Made by a program: the position numbers and the translations under genes
Notes under the pieces: model-generated
What the model was told of the DNA's origin: nothing
The model's input: only the letters and a program-made list of their open reading frames with translations
The model's database searches: none
Assembly: GCA_031216915.1 (NCBI GenBank)
Contig: CM062289.1
Location: forward strand, 58,966,577-59,030,576
Source: Pictodentalium vernedei
Taxonomy: Eukaryota > Mollusca > Scaphopoda > Dentaliida > Dentaliidae
Direction: 5' to 3'
Length of the DNA: 64,000 nt
Part shown: positions 33,107 through 42,474 of the stretch, one piece after another
Numbering within the stretch: the first letter of the stretch is position 1
Layout of the letters: each line of letters starts with the position of its first letter

Positions 33107-34407
33107 TGTCTTTGATCAACGAAAAATCCTGTGAGTGTGTCAATAGCGAACTCGACTTATTTTCGATACCACCCACACAGACTAGTGTAGAACATGGTTA
33201 ATGGATAGAACATCGACCGTTGGCCAACATAGGGAATAGTGGACCGATAGAATTTAACATTTCTGGATCTGGGGACGACTATCTGAACTTGGCTCAAACT
33301 TATCTGTACGTGAAAGCATGTATCGTCGATTCCAGTGGTGGACCTATCGCAAACGACGCAAAGGTGGGTCCCGTCAATCTCTGGCTGCATTCTCTTTTCA
33401 ACCAGGTCGACATCAGTCTAAACGAGAAACTGGTGTCACCGTCCAATAATACTTACCACTACAGAGCATACATAGAGACTTTGTTAAGTTATGGCTCCGA
33501 TGCCAAAAAGTCACAGCTGACTGGTGCTCTCTGGTACAAGGACACGGCGGGACACATGGATGATAGGACGGTTTACAACAAGGGATTTGCCACAAGAAAA
33601 AAGTTTACGGCTAAAAGTAAAGTCGTGGATATGACTGGGAGGTTACATTTGGACATGTTCTTTCAAACACGTTATCTCCTAAATGGAGTTAACGTTCACA
33701 TTAAAATGAATAGGTCAAAAGATGCATTTGCCTTAATGGCCGATGGGGAAACATTCAAAATCAAAATCCAAGACGTATCCCTGTTTGTGAGAAAGGAGAG
33801 ACTCAACCCTCTTGTGAGAGTGGCTCATACTAAAGCATTGGAAAAGGCAACTGCGAAATATCCCATTGACAGAGTAGAAACCAAAGTGTTCTCGGTGCCG
33901 AAGGGAAATCTGAGCATCACACAAGAAAATTTATTTTTAGGCCAACTTCCTAAACGTATCGTCGTGGGTTGTGTGGACAACGATGCTTTCAATGGAAACT
34001 TTTCAAAGAATCCCTTTAACTTTAAAAATTACAGCATCAATTACCTGGCATTGTATGTGGATGGACAACAGATTCCAGCAAAGCCCTTACAACCGCGATT
34101 CGATCAACAAGAAGTGGCGAGGTGTTATGCTACCTTGTTTCAAGGAACTGGTCAAATGTACGAGAACGAAGGAAATCACATCAACAGAGAGGAGTACATA
34201 AAAGGGTACACGCTCTTCGTCTTCGACCTGACACCAGACCTGTCTCATGGTCAACATTTCAATTTGGTGAAACGGGGAAATTTAAGATTAGAAATTCATT
34301 TTGAAGAACCGCTGCCCACCACCATAAACGTACTGGTGTATGCCGAATTTCAGAACATTATAGAAGTAGATAAAAACAGGAGCGTCATCTTTGATTATTC
34401 GACATGA
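33106..34407 (+). pseudogene. double jelly-roll major capsid protein, one in-frame stop
   Basis: 434 codons from ATG 33106, interrupted by TAA at 33199-33201 (codon 32). The long remainder is open and contains GPIEFNISGSGDDYLNLAQT, LWLHSLFNQVDISLN, YHYRAYIETLLSYG, NPFNFKNYSINYLALYVDGQ and a C-terminal INVLVYAEFQNIIEVD. These match the hexon-like protein of Polintons/adintoviruses, often listed in genomes as F54H12.2-like. The conserved N-terminal stretch before the stop (CECVNSELDLFSIPPTQTS) confirms the true start lies upstream of the long ORF. It would build the icosahedral shell. Its terminal TGA overlaps the protease ATG. Confidence 0.92.
33199..33201 (+). other. in-frame TAA inside major capsid gene
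   Basis: Only internal stop; 31 codons precede it in the same frame and 400 follow. Confidence 0.88.
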
Positions 34408-34853
34408 ACACTTTGCAAATAGAGAATATTTTCCGCTCGGATCGCGTGTTAAGAAATATCACTCTGGGTGTATTTTCAAGAAACAAATTACCAAGAAGAT
34501 TACCAGATCACAGACCAGTGGCTTTGATAGCCAACACGGATCCAGACCACAGAAAAGGAGAACATTGGGTGGCTCTCTTTGTGAGTCACCACAACGCAGA
34601 ATACTTTGATTCCTATGGATTACCACCACAACACAGACCATTCGAGAATTTCCTGAAGAAGAATTCCAGATATTGGAAGTATAATACAAAACGCCTTCAA
34701 GGACCATTACCAGTGTGTGGACAATACTGTTTGTTTTACTTGAAACATCGCTGTCGCGCTGTACCGATGGAAACCATATCCAACATGTTTACCACTGATC
34801 TAATGGATAATGATCTGTTGGTTAATGACGTCATAGAGGAAACCAGCCACTAG
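34404..34853 (+). CDS. adenain-type cysteine protease
   Basis: 149 residues, intact. Catalytic pattern: H54 in KGEHWVALFV, D69 in EYFDSYG, oxyanion glutamine Q99 in RLQGPLPVCG, and nucleophile C109 in CGQYCLFYL. This order and spacing match adenovirus-type (C5/ULP-fold) maturation proteases, which cut capsid and core precursors during assembly. It overlaps the capsid stop by 4 nt (ATGA). A CATAAAAGGG sequence 207 bp upstream is a weak TATA candidate. No damage seen. Confidence 0.92.
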   Translation: MNTLQIENIFRSDRVLRNITLGVFSRNKLPRRLPDHRPVALIANTDPDHRKGEHWVALFVSHHNAEYFDSYGLPPQHRPFENFLKKNSRYWKYNTKRLQGPLPVCGQYCLFYLKHRCRAVPMETISNMFTTDLMDNDLLVNDVIEETSH

Positions 34854-34876
34854 ATGTCGCTGCATTGAAGGAAAAC

Positions 34877-34884
34877 TATAAAAA
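34877..34884 (+). promoter_or_regulatory. TATA box for the PC4-like/IAP pair
   Basis: TATAAAAA 60 bp upstream of ATG 34937, in the short gap after the protease. Confidence 0.55.
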
Positions 34885-34936
34885 CTGGTGCACTTGGTGT
34901 TCAGCTCATTTGTGTTCCGACAGCCAAAGAAGAAGG

Positions 34937-35143
34937 ATGTCTACTAATGTGACCGTCTTCAAACTTAACAACGATTTACAGATTCAACTATTCAAGAACG
35001 ACGTTGGGTTCCAGTTTACCACCAGAGATTGGGAACAAGTGACCAAAGCAGTGGATATTGCAAAGAAGAGAAGTCTTGAAATAGGAGAACCCAAACCAAA
35101 AAGAGAAAGAAAACCAAAGAAGAATGAAGATAAAAAGGATTGA
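34937..35143 (+). CDS. small PC4-like, possibly single-stranded-DNA-binding protein
   Basis: 68 residues from ATG 34937 (a TTG at 34865 is an unlikely start). The sequence NVTVFKLNNDLQIQLFKND then VGFQFTTRDWEQVTKAVDIA has the strands-then-helix pattern of PC4-type coactivator domains, followed by a Lys/Arg/Glu-rich tail. The gene follows the protease and ends 3 nt before the IAP ATG, so the two may share one transcript. The PC4 resemblance is weak; it may instead be an unrelated small basic protein. Confidence 0.5.
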   Translation: MSTNVTVFKLNNDLQIQLFKNDVGFQFTTRDWEQVTKAVDIAKKRSLEIGEPKPKRERKPKKNEDKKD

Positions 35144-35146
35144 AGA

Positions 35147-35833
35147 ATGTTCACTATTCCATGTTTGATCAGGATGGCACTGAATGATTATCAATCAAGA
35201 AACCAAGAAACAAGAAATCCAAGAGACTTTGTAGAGAGAATGAGCGTTTCATTCGAAACGTATTTTCGTGATGTTCCGCCACCAGTACTGGAGCAGTTAT
35301 TACGTGGAGAAGAAAAAATAAGAAAGACACCAGAACAAAGACCACCAAAACACATCAAGTATGCATTGGAGGAAAATCGTCTCAAGACATTTCAATTCAT
35401 GTTACAAAGTAAAAGTGTGAAAACCCCGAATGAACTGACAAAAGCTGGATTCTTTTATCTGGGGACAAGAGACAGAACTCAATGTTTTCATTGTGGTATT
35501 ATTGTTCGTTTGTGGGAAACAGAAGATGATGTTATAGAAGAACACAGAAAATATTCTCCAGACTGTTATTACATTCATAATTTACCGCCTGAATTCATGG
35601 ACGTTGAAAAAGAAGAAGAAATGGCCACCAGAGAAGAAGAAGAAATGGACACATCATTTCAAGAAGAAGATTCACGGAGGACAAAATGTAGTGTGTGTTT
35701 ATTAGCTGAAGCCAATGTCGCTCCGCGACCATGTAACCATTTGTGCCTGTGCAAAGACTGCTGTAAACCACTCAGAAGATGTCCAATCTGCAGAAAGACT
35801 GTTTATGAATATCTGACAATCTACATACCATAA
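35147..35833 (+). CDS. inhibitor-of-apoptosis protein (BIR + RING)
   Basis: 228 residues, intact. One BIR domain (about 74-143) has zinc ligands C113, C116, H133 and C140 in the canonical C-x2-C-x16-H-x6-C spacing, preceded by a GFFYLG turn. An acidic linker (153-175) is followed by a C3HC4 RING (C181, C184, C196, H198, C202, C205, C212, C215) at the C-terminus. Proteins of this plan bind caspases or pro-death factors through the BIR and ubiquitinate targets through the RING; insect viruses such as baculoviruses carry them. Here it is the last gene, just before the right terminal repeat, followed by AATAAA. The start may be ATG 35147 or 35174. It was probably captured from a host. Confidence 0.93.
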   Translation: MFTIPCLIRMALNDYQSRNQETRNPRDFVERMSVSFETYFRDVPPPVLEQLLRGEEKIRKTPEQRPPKHIKYALEENRLKTFQFMLQSKSVKTPNELTKAGFFYLGTRDRTQCFHCGIIVRLWETEDDVIEEHRKYSPDCYYIHNLPPEFMDVEKEEEMATREEEEMDTSFQEEDSRRTKCSVCLLAEANVAPRPCNHLCLCKDCCKPLRRCPICRKTVYEYLTIYIP

Positions 35834-35854
35834 AAAGATGTATTTTTGTTGTTG

Positions 35855-35860
35855 AATAAA
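35855..35860 (+). terminator. polyadenylation signal of the IAP transcript
   Basis: AATAAA 22 bp after the IAP stop, followed by T/A-rich sequence. Confidence 0.75.
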
Positions 35861-35928
35861 AGAAATTTAAATTTATATTTAATGTTATTATTTTTTAACT
35901 TTCCATCGAAGTACAAAGAAAAATCAAA

Positions 35929-36081
35929 ATGAGGGATAGTAAATTAGACCTCGTACGACACATCTGTTGGGTAGATCCTCATATGAGTATATGGTGGAAC
36001 TTAGCTTCATGGCCTTCATGTACACATATGGGTCCTACTTATAATTTTAATAATGGATTTCTGGGTAAATTTGTCCTATAG
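35929..36081 (+). other. 50-codon ORF, doubtful
   Basis: ATG 35929 to TAG 36079-36081, Trp-rich (MSIWWNLASWPS). Overlaps the right terminal repeat by three bases. No recognised family; may be chance. Confidence 0.2.
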
Positions 36082-36801
36082 CACTACGTGCTACTCTTAA
36101 TAAGGAAATAAAACGTCATGGGATCCCAAAAAAATGGGAACATTACTCCACTTCAAACGAACACACCCCCTCGGTATTACGTGCTACTCTTAATAGGGAA
36201 AAAACGTCATGGGATCAAAAAAAGGATTCTTAAAGAATTCGAAATAATACAACTTGACGGGTTTATTTGGGTAATTAAATGAGGATTCTGGGAGAATTCT
36301 AATCCAGAACATTACTCCTGTTCAATCGAATGCACCCCCTTGTACCCCTTAGTACTATAGCACTACGTGCTAAGCTGATAAATTGGGGAAATAAAGTCAA
36401 TTTCGGTGATTTCGGGTGGATTTTGGTGATTTGGAAGGATTGTCGGGTTGTTTGTGGTAATTAGATTTACTCTTCTACAAAGGAACATACCCTCAAAACA
36501 TACCCCGTCCTATTACAGAACAATTGGGTAACATAGCAATCACGTGCTACCATAGAAACAAAGATAGCGGCCTCCAGTATACAAAATGGACGACGGAAAC
36601 ACGTATCACCCTAACAACACGAGCTGCGCATGCGCACTCACATCACCCATCACCATGACAATGACGTCACAACATGGCCGCCCACATGGGTTACCATAAC
36701 AACCACGTGATACCCATAATACATTGCGGTATGACGTCACTTCCGGGGTCCACCAACCGGGGTCCATAAGATAGGGCCTCAAAACCCCCTCGCCTACTAC
36801 T
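36079..36801 (-). repeat. Polinton right terminal inverted repeat
   Basis: Complement of 23911-24632; one base longer because of a single indel in a T-run/GG context. Confidence 0.96.
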
Positions 36802-36807
36802 GATGTT
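36802..36807. repeat. Polinton target-site duplication, right
   Basis: GATGTT, as at 23905-23910. Confidence 0.95.
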
Positions 36808-36830
36808 GTCCAGTAGAATACTATAAGTTA

Positions 36831-37020
36831 CACATTTTGTTGGTGGCCTAATATGGTATATATGGTGTCAGTTAATTTCATATTGGACGAGGGCGATACT
36901 GGTGGCCTAATATGGTATATATGGTGTCAGTTAATTTCATATTGGACGAGAGCGAAGCTCGAGTCCAATATGGAATTAACTGACACCATATATACCATAT
37001 TAGGCCACCAACAAACTGTG
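36831..37020. repeat. foldback element with internal direct repeat
   Basis: GGTGGCCTAATATGGTATAT occurs twice directly (59-bp period) and once inverted, within CACANTTTGTTGGTGG ends. Lies 24 bp from the Polinton. Confidence 0.88.
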
Positions 37021-37119
37021 TCACGAATATATCTTACCGACTGCTGCATCGATGCACAGAACTAATAACAACAGCGATCAAAATTAAATGAGAGAATTCT
37101 CACAATGTGATCAGGTGTC

Positions 37120-37179
37120 TTTGCCTTGTTACAATTTATGGGAGAGTAGGCACTCTCCCATAAATTGTAACAAGCCAAA
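37120..37179. repeat. hairpin element, copy 1
   Basis: TTTGCCTTGTTACAATTTAT and complement around GGGAGAGTAGGCACTCTCCC; similar element at 41352-41423. Confidence 0.85.
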
Positions 37180-37399
37180 TTCATACATACCAAACAGTTT
37201 CATTTCGAAGGTAACATGACACACATCCACAGAATATGAAGCCCTTTAAGTTGCCTAACCTGCACTTCAGACCAAATATGGGCTTCCAACACTCAATCTT
37301 TCATCTTGAAGCGTTTATCGACTGCCGCCATTTTGAATAATCAATGAACAAAGGGGAGATTACCCATAGCTGTCAGCGTATATTGATGTTGATAGGCAG

Positions 37400-37620
37400 T
37401 ATATAGTTTTATATGCAGTCTGCGTGTGACATCTTTGAACCAATGAAATTCCAAGATACTTGTAGGAGGTAAGATATAATAGCATATGCTGATAATCGAC
37501 CGGCATTTCACGGATTAAACAATTAAAAACTAAATCCTCTTTAGGGCTACTGGATTGAACCTTTGTCAGCCCATTGTACTGTATACAATCCTTGTAGAGC
37601 TCAGCTTCCTTCTTTGCAAA
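37400..37620 (-). pseudogene. possible LINE reverse-transcriptase remnant
   Basis: The minus-strand frame reads RICFAKKEAELYKDCIQYNG and, further on, SYKYLGISL. This is reminiscent of sequence after the YADD box in I/Jockey-type LINEs. No other domain adjoins it. Weak call. Confidence 0.3.
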
Positions 37621-37623
37621 ACA

Positions 37624-38075
37624 GATGCGCAGGGGCGGACTGGGCCAAGACAAGTTACATGGAAATGCACCAAGGGAGGCCCAGAACCGGTGCAAATTTT
37701 GATTTTTAGAACTGAACTTGCCAGATTCCTTGCATCAGAAGGATCAATGGCAGTACAAATAGAGGACTTTTCGATGGCGTTTTGTATCATGTTCATCGAT
37801 CATTCAAACAATCCGGGAAAAGTTTGATTTTTCAATTTGAAGGGTCGCTGTTTCCTTTCATCGGAGTGATCAGTGGCAGACTAGACTGTTGGTATATCGA
37901 AAATGACAGTCCACATAGACAACCAGTTCGATATACTGCAGTCTATGCAATCAGATCCATTTTGCCTTTTGGTCATTTTCACGAAATTTAACGCACCAAC
38001 ATGTGTTGGACAGCATCAAGTTTGCCCCCCCCCCCCCCCCCCCGGGGGGGCTGGGGCACCAGTTCGCCTCTGCAG
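37624..38075. mobile_element. non-autonomous element with GGCGGACTGG ends
   Basis: Starts AGGGGCGGACTGG and ends CAGTTCGCCTCTG. Interior matches parts of the elements at 57785-58075 and 58229-58794 (TTGGTATATCGAAA, GGTCATTTTCACGAAATT). Contains a C21/G7 run at 38025-38048. Confidence 0.6.
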
Positions 38076-38378
38076 AAACGTATTTGAAGAATTTAACCTC
38101 GACAAGGCCCGGAGGTGTGGGGGAGGCAGTGTGGCCGTCTTACAGAGACCATTAACATTGCAGAGATCTGCAAAGATGTGGGTTTCAGGAATAGGCTGTT
38201 GTGACAATCATTATTTTCTAAGGCCAGGAGGGCTAGTTTTCGTCCTCCTGAATTTTTTTAAGGCAAGCAGTAGGCGAGCTAATGAATCGCTCGCATGAAA
38301 ATGCCAGGCCTGTGCAAGGAAATCAGATATAATTGAAGAAAATGAATTATATATAGATATTTGGTTACTGTTTTTCAG

Positions 38379-38690
38379 AAAACGCTAGATGTGTTGAAAA
38401 TGGATATAGAGTACAATGAATGGAGAGCGCTGCCGCAGATTACAACTGACTCCTCTCTAAGACGTGTGAAACAACTAAGTGTTGAATTCCATATAGGCAC
38501 ATCAAGAAGAGCAGTTATTGACGCTATTGACACACTCCTCAAATTATATAATTTGGGATTTCGAAAATTTTTTACCCACAAGAACATACATACACCAATT
38601 CACTTAAAAGCATACAAAGGAACTTTAACATACTGTATCGAAGTCGGGTATCTGAATATGAACTTCCAACCAGGTCATACGGAGTCTTAA
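38379..38690 (+). CDS. exon of a METTL24-like methyltransferase gene
   Basis: A pyrimidine tract and CAG (38371-38378) form a good 3' splice site. The open 103 codons after it start in phase 0 with KTLDVLKMDIEYNEWRALPQ, then RVKQLSVEFHIGTSRRAV, LYNLGFRKFFTHKNI and TYCIEVGYLNMNF, ending at TAA 38688-38690. This pattern (DVLKMDIE-EW, KQL-EFH, GFR-F-TH-N, C-E-Y-N) matches the C-terminal part of METTL24-like/FkbM-type methyltransferase domains. Upstream exons were not found in the window; the nearest sequence is repeats. It may be the last exon of a host gene with a long intron, or an orphan duplicated exon. Confidence 0.62.
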   Translation, partial: KTLDVLKMDIEYNEWRALPQITTDSSLRRVKQLSVEFHIGTSRRAVIDAIDTLLKLYNLGFRKFFTHKNIHTPIHLKAYKGTLTYCIEVGYLNMNFQPGHTES

Positions 38691-39060
38691 AGGTCGCCTA
38701 TGTTCATTTCTACGACGTTAGGCAGGGATGTTGCAACAGTGAGGACCTCCACAACAATTAGCCAATTTTTCAGTAGTTGGAAACTGGAATCCCTAAATTG
38801 GAAAAAGTTGAAATGTCAGATAGGGCGCTGGTGGAAATTTTCCGAACATGTCTAGAATTTGGCCCAAAATAGGGAGTTTGTAGACTGAAAATTAGTGAAA
38901 GGCCTCCACATGTTGATTTGTAGTTGGAATTCGCGTGACAAGCAAGAGTCTCAGTTAAATAATTTTCAGTCAAGGAGAGAGGTGTACAAATGGAATTCCG
39001 CAACTTAATCATTTACCTAACGAATCGACCACACCCGCCGGCAGAAATTGCAAATTCAAC
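38691..39060. other. no gene; possible 3' UTR
   Basis: Follows the exon above; nothing recognised. Confidence 0.4.
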
Positions 39061-39061
39061 A

Positions 39062-39190
39062 GCTGAAAAAAAATCAACAACACCATATCATGTGTCCACC
39101 CCCCCCCACTCCCCTCCCATTTGACAGAGCTCGTTCCAATGAGGGGTTAGATGATGTGGTATTGTTGAAATGTGTTTTGAAAAATAAAAA
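39062..39190. mobile_element. degraded type A MITE
   Basis: CACCATATCATGTGTCC, GAGCTCGTTCCAATGAGGGG and GATGTGGTATTGTTGAAAT, with C-runs replacing one half of the core. Followed by G-runs at 39267-39285 and 39358-39372. Confidence 0.65.
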
Positions 39191-39916
39191 AAATTAAATT
39201 TAGAAAATGTGATAACGTGTGTGTTGGGTGAGGGGGTAAACCCGTAGCGGAAAATTTTGATTCGGGGGGGGGGGGGGGGGGGGGAGTGTGGGGGTCGCTA
39301 ATGAAATTTCCCACTTGTCGTAAATCCTGCAGTGGCAATCGGAATTTGACCTACGGCGGGGGGGGGGGGGGTGGAAAGTTAGAGGTGGACACTGCCCCAC
39401 GCGAGACCCCTTTGGGACGTGCGTGACGTTAGAACAGTTGGTTGAGCTATGCTTTAGCTCTTTCACGATTTGAAAACGCTTGAGAGTCTCGATTTTCAAA
39501 GCCCGTGGAGTTTCAATAAACATACTGACCACGGCTGCACATTTTTTTCAAAGCTCCAGTACACGATTTAAAATTTATCGGAATGTTTTTTTAAGTATTG
39601 TTTTCCGAAAAATGAACCGAACATACGTCAGAGAATCACGAGTTTCAAGTACACATTGTTAATTGCTTGTTTGCAGCGATTAAATCTTATTTCTGCCGAA
39701 CAAAGTCTAGTTATTCTTGTGTGTCAAGATAAGAAACGAACAGTGGGCAGCAAAGGTGTTTTGAGCTTCTCATGTGTGAGGCTCCGGGACTTACTTTTTA
39801 TTAGACGTATAGGGCCTCTAGAGTCGAGATGGCGTTGCAGCATTTCGCTCTGAAGTTTAAAGTTTTAAAATTCGGAGCGAGTAGTGACGAAATCCTAAAG
39901 ACTCTAGATGCCTGAA

Positions 39917-40149
39917 CCCTTTACCCAACGTAACGGTCAAAACCGGCCAGCGATTTTTACAAAAATCACCGTTCAATTTTTTCATTTTTTGGTCACAAAA
40001 CATAACTTATGACCCCTCATTGGAACGAGCTCGTTGAGCTCGTTCCAATGAGGGGTCCTAAGCTATGTTTTCGACGCAAAAATGAACAAATTTAGTTATT
40101 CAAGGATTTTATTTGCAAGTGTTGTCTTCCTTTCGTGTTAGATAATGGG
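39917..40149. mobile_element. piggyBac-like MITE (type B)
   Basis: CCCTTTACCCAACGTAACGG at left, GATAATGGG at right followed by TTAA (40150-40153); left flank TGAA in place of TTAA. Core GGAACGAGCTCGTTGAGCTC is a perfect palindrome with its flanks. Confidence 0.82.
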
Positions 40150-40624
40150 TTAAACCATTTTATCTTATACCTGTTGAAGATATAGCCCATGTGTTATAGA
40201 TTATCTATAACACATACCACTATGTCATATAGATTGGAGAACGGACTATAGTCTTTTTCTATATTATAATATAATGATGACATTCGCAAAATTGTTTATA
40301 AATCGTGTCAAATCTGGTGAAATTGATTATCAAACATATTTTTGTCATAAATCATAAGAATTGAGGCGTAAGTATATTTTCTGTAATTGTTTTCCCAGTT
40401 ATAGGGCCACTTTCTAAGGGGAACTATACTCTATCATTCACTTGAATTTGTAGCCTTGTTACGCACCAACAGCTTTTCCGGGCACATCATATGTATTCAT
40501 GCCCAACAAGAGAAAGCAGTCGACTCCACTCCAGATGAGTCGACATTTTGACACGAAATCATCCCCAAAACCCTTTTAAAAATGCAGAAAAGAACAAAAA
40601 TGGTCGGTATAAGATAAATACAAC

Positions 40625-40760
40625 AATACCATAGTGTGTTTTGATATGTTTGATATCTCAGCTCGTTGAAAGTGAGTTTTTTTCGCTCGGCAAGCCTCGC
40701 GAAAAAAACTCACTTTCAACTCGTTGAGATATCAAACATATCAAAACACACTATGGTATT
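40625..40760. repeat. foldback element
   Basis: Arms AATACCATAGTGTGTTTTGA through AAAGTGAGTTTTTTTCG, mirrored around 40692. Confidence 0.92.
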
Positions 40761-40913
40761 ATCGTATATGAATCCTGGTGGTATCTACAATGTCAGTTCA
40801 GCAATTGAAAGAGTTCATATTCTTTATTTTTAGGTAGACCAAGTATCTTAGCAGCCATCCTACATAATGAAATGATGACGCATCATGTTTCTTGGCCAAA
40901 AACGTGGCACCTG

Positions 40914-41240
40914 TATTTATTTATTATTTATTGGTGTTTTAAGGTCACATACTTATGCACAATGGCTAATCGTGACCGTGGCAGTTTTACGGGTGGAGGA
41001 AGCCGGGGTACCCGGAGAGAACCAGGGAGCATCGACGAGCAACTGTCTGCTCCTCAACATTCTAACACTGTTCAAGCTCGGCTCAAGCAAGGTTACAGCG
41101 GTTGAAGACATGTGCACCGTCGACGTGCAGTACGCCTTAGTACACGGCGTCAACGTGCCTCCATGTAGGCAACCGGGATAAAGTGCCTTGGTCCCGGACG
41201 GGGATCGAACTCGGGACCTCTAGCGCCACCGGGCTCCTTA
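40914..41240 (-). mobile_element. SINE
   Basis: Reverse-orientation shared body with TATTTATT tail at left. The head contains a B-box-like GGGATCGAACTCGGG. Lacks the exact GTGTCCTTGGG block, so a diverged subtype. Confidence 0.82.
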
Positions 41241-41351
41241 GCATCTGTGGTTCAAAGGATTAACACTAATAAGAAAATGAGGTCAGATCACTGGGTTTTC
41301 CAGTGTTAACTGGTCGAGTGCTGAATTATTTTTGTCATTTGTTCATGTGCC

Positions 41352-41423
41352 TTTGCCTTGTTACAATTCATGAGAGAGTGGCTAGACACGCTCTCATAAA
41401 TTGTAAATTGTAACAAGGCAAAT
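41352..41423. repeat. hairpin element, copy 2
   Basis: TTTGCCTTGTTACAATTCAT and complement; see 37120-37179. Confidence 0.85.
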
Positions 41424-41429
41424 CCTAAC

Positions 41430-42135
41430 AGACAAAGTTATTTAACTTCAAAGGTAATATGAAGCTCATCTATCAAAAATGATGCATTTAATAATAATTT
41501 GTCAGAATATTTGAGCATCAGTGATGATACACAGATCAGAATGGTTTGTGTATATGGGGCACAGCATAGCATACCTGGTAGTGCATAATTATTTCATACC
41601 TCGGAACTTAAACTCATAATAGGTTGACCTTGTATAAAAGAATTTCGAAGCGTTTGATCCTTGAGGATCGGGGAAGGCCTTCTGAGCTAATGCCATCGAA
41701 CTTCGAGGGATGAGGCACATATAATGGTACCAGAGGCCTGACCTGTTGAAGACGTACAGTGCCTCTACCCTCTCCCCCCCCCCCCCCCCCCCCTCTTCTG
41801 CTTCTCTTTAGCTTGGGGATCCCATGAGGCTGGGAACCACCTGAACCTTGTCTAGAACAATCCCACTGGGAAACGAATAAGAAGATACTGGAAAGAAACT
41901 CTCAGGCCAGCAATCGAATTCTGTATGAAATTCGACGCTTTTATGGCCCGGAAGCAGTCTAGCCCTCAAATACGTCATCGTCAATGTTTAAAATTATTTT
42001 TCTGTGAATCAGTTAGAAATGTTGTTCAATCGAGACTTGATTTGATTGACATTACAATCAGAAATGAAGACTCATCACAGCCATAGTGTTGTGATTACGC
42101 CGAGGAGTTCCACAAATTATGTTAATTATGCTCAA
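41430..42135. other. no gene recognised
   Basis: C-run at 41776-41792. Nothing coding. Confidence 0.45.
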
Positions 42136-42139
42136 TGGT

Positions 42140-42472
42140 TATGTCACTGAACGTCAAAACGAAAGGTCCACGTTCGATCCCCGCCAGTGGCAACTGCGTT
42201 GTGTCCTTGGGCAACGCGCTTAATCCTCATTGTCCACGCGAGGGCACGATGGGGCTGTGTACTAAGGCGACTGCACGTCGATGGTGCACTTGACTTCAAC
42301 CAATGCTAACCCTGCTTGTATGGAGTTAGTACGTTGGTGGGTCTGACAGTTGCTCGCAGTTGCTCGATGGTTCTCTCCGGGTTCTCCGGCTTCCTCTACC
42401 CGTAAAACTGTCTGACACGAGGTGACCCTGGCTGTAGAAAGTGTCGTTAAACCCCAGTGAATAAATAAATAA
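42140..42472 (+). mobile_element. SINE with tRNA-like head
   Basis: B-box-like CGTTCGATCCC, GTGTCCTTGGGCAA block, shared body, CAGTGAATAAATAAATAATG tail. Confidence 0.85.
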
Positions 42473-42474
42473 TG

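Larger units (their letters stand above)
23911..36801 (+). mobile_element. complete Polinton/Maverick (adintovirus-like) element
   Basis: A 12,891-bp unit starts AGTAGTAGGCG and ends with its complement. It has 6-bp target duplications, ~722-bp terminal inverted repeats, and the expected set of virus-like genes: protein-primed DNA polymerase B, integrase, penton, core, major capsid and adenain-like protease. Cargo includes a BIR-RING protein. All recognised genes are on the + strand. Four genes carry single stops, so this copy cannot make a full set of proteins as read. Polinton and endogenous adintovirus are overlapping names for this kind of element. Confidence 0.96.
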
